A stretch of DNA of 64,000 nt from NCBI GenBank assembly GCA_951394045.1, contig OX595996.1:62001-126000 (forward strand), given 5' to 3'. Below are positions 33,933 to 42,266 of the stretch, in pieces. The DNA comes from Nitzschia sp. DOCU1 (Eukaryota > Bacillariophyta > Bacillariophyceae > Bacillariales > Bacillariaceae). The stretch's first letter is position 1. Every line of letters starts with the position of its first letter. Both the position numbers and the translations under genes were made by a program. The notes beneath the pieces were generated by a model, which did not search any database, was not told the origin of the DNA, and saw only the letters and a list, made by a program, of their open reading frames with translations.

Positions 33933-34550
33933 TCGATAAACTTAGGATGGGATCAACCAGCGGTGGGCATTGCCCACTGTAGTTAGTGGGGGTGCTTCAC
34001 CTCTAAAAGGATCGCTGTCGGCGGGGGATGTGTGCGTTTGGCACTATCTTGAGCCGCGCCGCGAGTTTGTGACGTGTTTGACCAGTCCGACCTCAAACGG
34101 ACGGCGGCGGCACTCACGACGAGCACCCCCACCCTCGTCACGCTCGAGCATCACGAGCCCCTCGGGCCTCGCGTCGATGCTCGATCGAGGCATAGGAAGA
34201 CGGGAAATGACTGATTCGACTACATTATCTGCCAACTCACATAAAATGATCGTTTTCACCACTCCATTGTCAATGCGTGTTCATTGCTAGCTCGTGCTAC
34301 TATTGGACGACCATGTGGCAACAAGTGATGAGGCGGCGATCATCTTTGGACTGTCGAGATGTTCACTGTCGTTTCCCACTACGGCGTTGCTTGACATCAT
34401 CGTCCACTTCGACGACGACTCCCTCTTTCGAGATCCGAACGACGACCTCTCGAACGAAAACAACGCAACAAAGTAGAACGGCGCGCTTCTGCCAAGCCTA
34501 GTTCTTCTACGACTGCGACGACTACTCCTACTACTACTAGTAGTAGTAGA
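33933..34550. other. intergenic, nothing recognised
   Basis: GC-rich short frames on both strands with no motif. Near 34525-34550 there is a CTACTACTAGTAGTAGTAG trinucleotide palindrome. No RNA gene was recognised. Confidence 0.4.
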
Positions 34551-35135
34551 TTGCAGCAGCTTGTTCAAGACCGCACCAAAGAGCTCTTTCATCCTCGACT
34601 ATTTGGCAGTGGACAACGAATTCATCGAGATCATTTGTGGTATATGGCAATTCGTTTGCCACTACTAGCTTGTGTACTGGCGTATGCGTTGACAGATTCC
34701 AACCTTGCTCCTTTTTCGATCCAAGCAAGTTTACCATGCAATTTATTGGTGATTTATTGTGGTTAGTGGAAACGGGCCTTGGCATTGCAACAAACGGGAG
34801 ATGTCGTCTTGTGGAAAGATGCCACGACAGGCCGTGTTTCTTGTAAACGCATCATCGGACTACCAGGATAGGTCGTTGAAAGGTTTGGAGAATATGCCAG
34901 TATCTAGGACAGTCAGAACAACTATGGAATTGTGTGGCCAAAGAACAAACATGCAACAATGACACTGCATGGGATCATCCAGTACCGGACGAGACGAGTG
35001 AGTACCTGACGTTCACGTGTGGCTCGAAGGGGACTGTCCACCTTTTAGTTTGGATTCTAGACCTATGGTCCGATTCTCATGGATTGGATTTGTGGCCGCA
35101 TACCCTTAAGGGTGTGGCCACTCCAGGACAATTAT
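34551..35135 (+). pseudogene. decayed IMP1-like signal peptidase (S26) pseudogene
   Basis: Translating all three plus frames gives scattered but collinear pieces of a mitochondrial inner-membrane-protease/type I signal peptidase. In order: a hydrophobic N-terminal helix (LPLLACVLAYAL, about 34652-34690); the region where the catalytic Ser is expected, now QASLPCN; TGDVVLWKD; CKRIIGLPG with the catalytic-Lys motif (about 34836-34868); VVERFGEYAS; NNYGIVWPKN; then, after a frame change, HVWLEGDCPPFSLDSR; and after another, YGPILMDWICGRI and LRVWPLQD. The main frame is broken by TAG at 34764-34766, further TAGs after LPG and after EYASI, and a TGA, with at least two frameshifts. This is too much for base-calling error, so it is called a pseudogene. 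An intact paralogue probably exists elsewhere. Confidence 0.75.
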
Positions 35136-35716
35136 TACTTTCAAGACATGTCATCAATAGTGTCGATCGCTCGGATGCAGAGTGTGACGTCAGTGATTTC
35201 TATGCAGGGCGGGACTTGACTGATGACTCATGCCTAGTTCTGAACTTCGCCACCAAAAGCTACTGTACCAATCCAAACATACTACCACGATAGAAAAAGT
35301 CTACTGCTTGTACAGCAAGCACTACCCTGAAGTACTCTCACACAAAGTCTCTTGTCGCAACTAGCAAAATAAACACCACATAAGACTTCGGCACGAGCGT
35401 GTCTTGTGGAGCAACAAGCTCCACAAATTTATCAGAAGCATAATTTGGATATACTTTCTTTATATTTTTTATTGCTTGAATATAGAACAAGAAGTAGTAA
35501 AAGAAAGCTGTGTCGAATGAAACAATTCCATGAGCAACGTATCAATCACATCATAATATAATCACAAAGAGCGCAAGTGAGTAGCGCCTCACTCGCAGGC
35601 TTGCCTTGCTTTGCGTATGAATCCCAAAATATTTTCGTGTCATTTCGATGACGACCGATCGACTGGTAGCCGCCGTAGGAACCCCGAATCGAATAGGACT
35701 AAATGAAATGAAACAT
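35136..35716. other. intergenic, nothing recognised
   Basis: AT-rich spacer between the S26 pseudogene and the 3' end of HSF-6. Would include the HSF-6 terminator and 3' UTR. No gene seen. Confidence 0.4.
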
Positions 35717-37083
35717 TCATGGTTCCAAAGGAAGAACAGGGATTGGCTCATCCAATGATTCAATCTCGTTATCAACAACATCTAGGTCCATATCCAATTT
35801 CGCGGTAGGAACCGTAAGAGAAGTTGCCATGTCTGGCAAGTCGAAATCGTCGTCCTCTTTGAGGTCTTGGGCGGCTCCAATCAAGATCGCATCGTCATCT
35901 GTGGGCGAACAAGAGGTAGAAGAGGTTTCCAAGGAAAACAAGGACGTGAGGATCTCTTCGTCAACGGCGGTAAGAGAAGCCAACGATTCATCACGCAATG
36001 CGGAAGTCAACTTGGCCGGGTTTGGAATAGGAGGGATCTTTGGCAAGCCAGCGGCGGGCACTACCACCTTGAGGGCGCCATCAACAGGGGACTCGACGGA
36101 ATTTCCGAGGGAAGGAGCACCGGGGTGCAAGAGAAGATCTGCATCTTCGGCCGTGCCAGCGTCGGGAAGAGACGTAACAGGCATGGGCTCGGGACTGATG
36201 GCTTTGGGGTAAGATCCTACCGGCGAAGGAAGCGGGGTGATCTTTCGCTTCTTTGAAGCGGGAGCGGCTGGAACAAAAGCATCGGATGCAAGCACGGGAG
36301 AGGTAGCAGCAGTTTGTAAGAGTCCCATGAGCTTTTCCATGTCCTTGGCCATTGTGTTGAGGCGGCTTCGAAGCTCTTGTACTTCGGCTCGGAGCAAGTC
36401 GACTTCCTTCTTATCGGCAGCTTCAGTGTGGTTGCTCTTGCGGATTTCAGCCAAGAGGTCAGGACGTCCGCGTTGGAACTTTTCGTGTCGGAACTTCCAG
36501 AACTTGGATTCCGAGTCAGAGACCGCGTCGCGAAGGCGAAGAGGGTCCGATTTGATCTTGCGGAAGCCATAAAAGTTCTGAAGTGAATACGCGCAAGAAT
36601 TGCAAATTGCGATGGTCACAAGTGAGATACATCGACCCAACAAACAGCCGAAAACGCTCTGAATGTCCCCAGAGACATGCCAGAAGCCCCCAGCGTTAAT
36701 CTAGCACTTACCAGTTGACGAACAAAGGAGGAAAAGTTGTTGTGCTTGAAGAACTGCCCGATAACTTCCGATGCGAAGGTTTCAGGGTCCTTCACAACAA
36801 AGGCAAGACCGTCCTCCGACCAGCTAGCAATCTCAGGATCGCAAGTGTCGATCATATGGTAGGTCTCTGAACAGATGGGGTCAAGAGAAACAGCATTGTT
36901 AGTCTCGAGATGCTCATGGCGATAACGGTTCCGTGCGCTCCGTACCTCGCGGTACATTTTCTACTTACTTCTCAGGAAGATCGGGGCAGTCTCCGCAACT
37001 TCCTTCTTTTGCTTCCCCTTGTTGTTACGTTTCTTGTTGTTAGCCTTAGAGGCATTCATAGAGGCGAGAGATGATACTGCCAT
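35717..37083 (-). CDS. canonical heat shock transcription factor (HSF-6 in window), 376 aa, 3 exons
   Basis: Exons are 37083-36969, 36866-36712 and 36577-35717; introns of 102 nt (GTAAGT...TTCAG) and 134 nt (GTAAGT...TTCAG). Splicing restores APIFLRKTYHMID at the start of the DNA-binding domain, then [43 protein letters not shown], and a FRHEKFQRGRPDLL wing end. This is much closer to the classical HSF pattern (KTY.M, W...G.[15 protein letters not shown].YGFRK) than the other five. A coiled coil follows directly (VDLLRAEVQELRSRLNTMAKDMEKLMGLLQ), which fits HSF trimerisation. The C-terminal third is acidic and Leu/Pro-rich (activation-like). A Lys-rich N-terminus (KKRNNKGKQKK) could be a nuclear signal. 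The second intron lies in phase 0 after the Leu codon, two bases away from its site in HSF-1 to HSF-5. Confidence 0.92.
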
Positions 37084-39264
37084 GGTCAAATCGATTGTTG
37101 AAACAGTTGAGATTGCCGATTGAGGTGTGGCGATTTAGGTCGTGCACGGTTTTATGACCCTTTGAGAATGGGTTTGCAGACAGCTTACGGACTTTCAGCC
37201 AGGCGCTCACGTAGAATGCTGGTACAAAGTCTAACCAAACGTGCCCTTGCAGCCTTCCAAACGCGAGGAGTTGCATGCCAAGGATTTGAGAAGCCCACTA
37301 CGGTCGTATCGCGAGAAGAATTGTTGGCGGTGGATGACCCTTAGAATTTGTACCAGACCTACGTGATTGCATCATCGACCGTCATTGGAGATGCCCCACA
37401 CAGTTTACCGCACCGAGGGAGGGTTCTTCATTCTGTCCGCGTAGTAAGCACTTTTTCTATAGCTTTTCCGATGTCCGAATTAGAGTTAAGTTTTGGGATT
37501 TAGAAGATCAGTTGGATGTGGTGCCAAGTCATCCGACGTCACCCCCATGAAGAACGATGAATTGAACGGCCTTCGCTAAAAGGGCTATGAAGAAGGGTCT
37601 GACGCAAGACGAAGCCCTATGAGCGCATTTAAGGAGAAATGGCCACGCGTTATCTTCTCCTTAGCCGTTTGAGTTGGCGACGCGAGAATTATCTACGAAG
37701 CGCCGTGTAATTGAACGCATTCTTCTTTAGAGGTTGAATTACGTTCTTCTTCCTCACCTAGGTGGAGTAGGCATATATCATTTTGGATAAAAAGTGCGCA
37801 GTCCAATTTCCTCTAGAGAGACACTAAAACGCTAACGAGTGCCCGTGTTGGAACAGGCCATTTACTGTGGTATCCGCCTACAATGTAGCACTTGAAGCAC
37901 TTGGCATTTGTGGAGAATGGGGAAAGGATTCACCTTTAAGTTTGCTGTGTTGGTTTGAAGTTCGTGGGACCCTACTACCATAGCACCGAAAAAATTGCCA
38001 CCTGGCAAAAATGCAACTATCGATGGTTGGCTACCGGTAGAGAATACTGTACGTTATTTGAATTCGCCGTCAACCGGATAACGGCCTCCAGAGACGATGA
38101 CGTCGACGTCCCCAGCTCAGTCGACCTAAGGTAGGTAATTCCGGTATGAATAGCTAAGACCGCTGTACGTCGGAGATTACTGCTGCTACCGGTACCTGGT
38201 ATGCGGTATGAATCGCCCACCGTACACACATGCTCCTGACTCCTTGGCATTCACCAGGAGGACGCCATCGGAGGGATAGTACATGGCCCCATACCTGTAC
38301 CATAGCTAGCAAAGTGCAATTGATTCAACAAGGGGGGCCTTCTTTCTTCTTGCTGGCTGCGGCTACATGTTGGCTTCTGGCACAAGTTATGATATTTTGA
38401 CCTCCTACTCTCGGCACCAAAATTCCGCTTGGCTTACTGAGTAGCAGTAGTCGGTAGTTCTATGATTCCTCGGGTTGAAAGGACGCGAACTTCCTCGCCC
38501 ACGCCAGGGGACGGCATCATACGGGAGTCCCCTTGGACGAAGCGACTTCACTGCACTTTCTCACACAGATCTTTTGCGCACGAAGCGAGGGAAATGGCCG
38601 AATATCGATTCAAGAAGGTGGTAACAATAACCTCGAGGGCTCGCAAGGTACCGAACCCAAGGTGAAGCCACGCCCCAAAGGCGCCATAGGCCTATACATC
38701 GAAACAGCGAGCGCAATCGTCTTCGCCGTACAGAAACCTTGGTTGGCATCTTAGCAGGTACTGTGCTGAAAACACACCAAGCCACTCTAGTAGTCTTCGT
38801 GAACGCCGCATTCTGGGTGGGGAAAGGACTGGACGAGTCCAAGCTGTTACCAAAAACGGGGAGAAGGGGTACGCTCGGATTGGAGTAGTCTTTCCCAAAG
38901 ACTGACGATGGGTGACAGAGTTATACACGGACGAGCTCAAAACTCACCAAAATCTCCTTGGTCCACAGTAGCTGGCAACCGATCAAACGTCGTAATGAAT
39001 CCGTCTTCCGTCATGTAGCTATCTGACAAGTTTCTGGAGCGCCGCGCTCGAGAATCACGTTCATTCCTGGCACGATCCGTAACGACCATAAGCGTTCGAC
39101 GAGCGTCCTTGGCAAAGAATCGAATGTGCATATCCATGCGTACATGTAGGCTCAAAACCCCCAAACGAGGGCTGTAAGACGGAGTACCCGGGCTAGGCGA
39201 AAGCAGTAGTTGGTGATGATAGACGATACCTCTCAACTCGATCGCACTCTCTCTATGGCACCGA
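37084..39264. other. 2.2 kb intergenic, no gene recognised
   Basis: It contains the HSF-6 promoter (right of 37083) and the 3' flank of the GT31 gene. Frames such as 37120-37344 (+), 38533-38754 (+) and 38937-39386 (-) are short and without motifs; the last partly reads GT31 exon 3 and its flanks in another frame. Nothing else is supported. Confidence 0.4.
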
Positions 39265-40791
39265 TTACTCCACACCCTCTTCTTCGTCTTCTTCGTCAGC
39301 ACCAGCACAATCATGCAACAAGGCATATAGATGCCGCACCATGGCAGGTTTCTTGATATAATGAAACGATACAGAATCCGGCGCACAACACATTTCGTTC
39401 AAGAGTGGCGGCCACTGTGAAACAATGAAGGATTGAATGATGATGTTAGCGATGCAAATTTGATATCTTCACGGAGCGAGTACTACGTACCTCCTCGTTG
39501 TAGTCGAAATACCAATCTTTGTTGCCTTCGGATGGTGGCTTCCAATAATAGTGCGTCGCCGGTGCAAAGGGGTGAAAACGTTCTCGTAACAAATCATCTC
39601 GAGTATCGGTCAAACCAATCCCAAACAAACCTCGTAAACATTGAGCAATCATGACATCTTCCATGGCGGTATGTCGTGTCGGACTACATTTTGCATTATC
39701 CCATCCTTGTGTGATGTATTTGCGGAGTGTACCCCGGCTCAATGCATACCCTGCGCCTCCACTATTGAAATAGTTGTCGTGGCCATATCCTTTAAAGCGG
39801 CGTCCCACAAAATAATCATCCTCGGACGTCTTTTCGTCTCGTTCTAGCATACCCGCTAGATATCGTTTCAAGTTTTGTGGAATGACAAACAAGTCTTCTC
39901 CGCCTTGAAAAAAGAAATCATAGTCCTCTAGGTAGTGCGTACCCACGAACTTCCAAATACTCCGTACTTTTTGCCACATGTTGTTGTATTCTTCCGGGCC
40001 GTCGTGTGGCAAAGAAATGGCAGGTAAACGAGGATCATTGGCAGTCGAAAAGGCTAAAAAGCCATCACAATGAGGCGCCCACGTTTCTCTCATGGCACGA
40101 ATGTTAGTAGCATGATTTTCTTCCATGGTATAAACCATGCACAAGATTTTGGGTGTCGACTCTACTTCTTGTTCCGTCAAATCGGGTACTTTGATCGGGA
40201 CGGCATCGAGTACTATCATAACAAATAGAAAGTGTGTGAGCCCACGTTGGATAGATCATTCTTGGCTTGCCCCACGGCACGGTACTCACGTTCTTTGTTA
40301 TCATCATGTTTGCCTCCCGTAGAACCCATTGGTTCACACAATTCCTGGTCGAGTGGGGGCGGCCAGGGATTGCCCTGAGCATCCTTACCTTCCAGAAGCA
40401 TGCGATGTAACATGGTCACGTCGGGAATCCAATCCATTGGGGCTATTTCCGCTATATGGTATCTCAAATCTTGATCGGACTCTCGACATGTGGCACAATT
40501 GTGGTTTTTCTTGAAGCAGTCTCTCCAACTGCACGACATTTCCGAGGCAATCGGGGGCTGCCAGCCGTAATAACTAGATGGCGAAGCTTGATGTGCTCCT
40601 GACGGCAGAGCCTTTTTGAAAGCAATCATTTGTGGCCCCAGAACTCCCATGGGAGAAACGCCAAACAGCGAGGATTGCGCTTGCCACAAGACGAAACACC
40701 AAACGCTAGCAAACAACGCTACCATCCATACAGCCAAGGCCCGCAGACGTTGCCGTCGGCTACTGCGCCCCCGTCCTCGAACGTCCGCCAT
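39265..40791 (-). CDS. core 1 beta-1,3-galactosyltransferase-like protein (GT31), 457 aa, 3 exons
   Basis: Exons are 40791-40290, 40212-39491 and 39414-39265; introns of 77 nt (GTGAGT...GATAG) and 76 nt (GTACGT...TCACAG). Splicing gives a continuous protein. An N-terminal basic stretch precedes one membrane anchor (AVWMVALFASVWCFVLW, residues about 17-33), so it is a type II Golgi-style enzyme. The catalytic region matches C1GalT/T-synthase: ILCMVYTMEENHATNIRAMRETW, a YDFFFQGGEDLFVIPQNL segment at the metal-binding site, GGAGYALSRGTLR, MEDVMIAQCL, TRDDLLRERFHPF, and in the last exon CCAPDSVSFHYI, which mirrors the CCSD.A.SFHY end of known enzymes. Such enzymes add galactose to O-GalNAc in animals; the algal acceptor is unknown. 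The usual DDD metal motif reads GED here, so activity or donor could differ. Confidence 0.88.
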
Positions 40792-41490
40792 GACTTTGAG
40801 CCTCCTGAAGTTCTCACTCTGGTTACACCACCACGACGCCCACTATCAGGGAACCTCATTAGTGATGTGAAATTGTCATCGGAAGGAATCATCTTGCTGT
40901 TGATGATGCTTTGGATGGATGAGATGCGCGCAGAAACGTAATCTAAAAATGGGGTGTGAATGCACCATAATTATGTTGGAAGAAAAAAGAGGGGCAATTG
41001 CGCCCCGTTTTGACCCGATGGACCGCATGGAGTGAGTCCAGTTTCGGCGCCCACCACGCTCATAACCTCACTTTTCTTCGTTCGACCACTACGTAAGGCC
41101 CAAGGCTCCGCGGGAATGGGGCTACTAGGAGACATGTACTTTTAGCTTTGTGTCGACTGGCGAAGAGGATGAGGACAAGACCAAAGTATATAGGTACCAG
41201 GAGACCTACCCTTAGTTTGCAGCACTGATGGTTGGAGGCGGAAACAATTTCTAGAGTGCGAGCGGGGCCATGCATACATTTTAAAAGTATCTACTAGATT
41301 CTGGGGGGAGTCCCACACATGACTCGAAATGATCAATATCCCCCCGCATCCAGCTGCCCCCAAGTCTAAAAGCTTTCAGTGCCAGACTGCATTAGTACGT
41401 GCTCTGTATAAGAACCTGTTCTGTCTTCGTAAATTGCCCCTATCAAGAGTCCACTTATAACACTGCTGAAAAAAGAAGGGAAATGTCTTA
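40792..41490. other. intergenic, nothing recognised
   Basis: Upstream of the GT31 gene; should include its promoter. Short frames only on both strands and no motif. Confidence 0.4.
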
Positions 41491-41850
41491 TATTCTAAAT
41501 AGGAGCAGCATATAAAATACGTCGCAAGTGCATATGTAATATGTCAATACTACTTATGTAATACGTAAATACATCATATGTAAAACGTAAATACTGCACA
41601 TGTAATATGTAAATACTTCACAAAAATATGACAATACTTCACATTACATATTTTTAAGTAGATACGACACATTTTTGTGTCGTATTGACTTAAAATTAAG
41701 TAGATGCAGCATATAAAATATGTCAATACAGCATATGTAATATGTCAATACTGCATATGTAATACGTAAATACATCATATGTAAAACGTAAATACTGCAC
41801 ATGTAATATGTAAATACTTCACAAAAATTTGTCAGCAATAAGTAGATTCT
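41491..41850. repeat. AT-rich minisatellite, about 20-22 bp unit, with a higher-order copy
   Basis: Reiterated units of the type CATATGTAATATGTCAATACTG and variants (TATGTAAAACGTAAATACTG) fill this stretch. A longer block of about 120 bp, starting AGCATATAAAATA near 41508, is repeated near 41708, giving a period of about 200 bp. Between them lies a hairpin at 41662-41685 with a 10-bp perfect stem (ATACGACACA) and TTTT loop. It lies directly beside the transposon island. Confidence 0.8.
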
Positions 41851-42266
41851 ACTTATGAATGTGTTCCACTCATCACCCGTCATTGCCTTTGAAATCTGTT
41901 CCTTGTTCGCCAGGTGCTCGAAATCTATTGCCTTGTTCGCAAGATGCCTTCTTCATCAAGGCTCTCTTCTTCGGGGAACAAACTGCCCCCAAAGCAAAAT
42001 CTTTTGAGAGGCGCCTGCCAAATGACAAGGCGGGCGGGTCGATCGTCTCATCAGCCACATGCCAGGAGGTTGCAAACCCCACAAGGCATATGTTGGGATG
42101 ACGACTGATAATAATTGCTGGATTAAATTTAAGCCCCTGTTGGCAGACTACGGTAGCTAGAGGTAGAGACCTTCGGTCATTTCGCCTTTTTTCTTTCCTC
42201 TGCGTCAGTCCTCGCCCACCACAAAGCGAAAAGGGAATGTTGACTTTTAGCACGTATTCCCGCAGC
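41851..42266. other. spacer left of the Crypton pair, nothing recognised
   Basis: No gene. Ends with TTTTAGCACGTATTCCCGCA, in which CACG is the same tetramer that ends both downstream element copies (see findings). Confidence 0.4.

Noticed and set aside
34764..35010. Possibility that TAG is read as an amino acid, because several TAGs interrupt the S26 peptidase motifs.
   Set aside because: TAG appears to end other genes in the window, there is also a TGA, and frameshifts are present. Pseudogene decay explains all of it.
41491..41850. CRISPR-like array.
   Set aside because: Units are AT-rich, degenerate and without unique spacers, and the genome is eukaryotic. It is a minisatellite.
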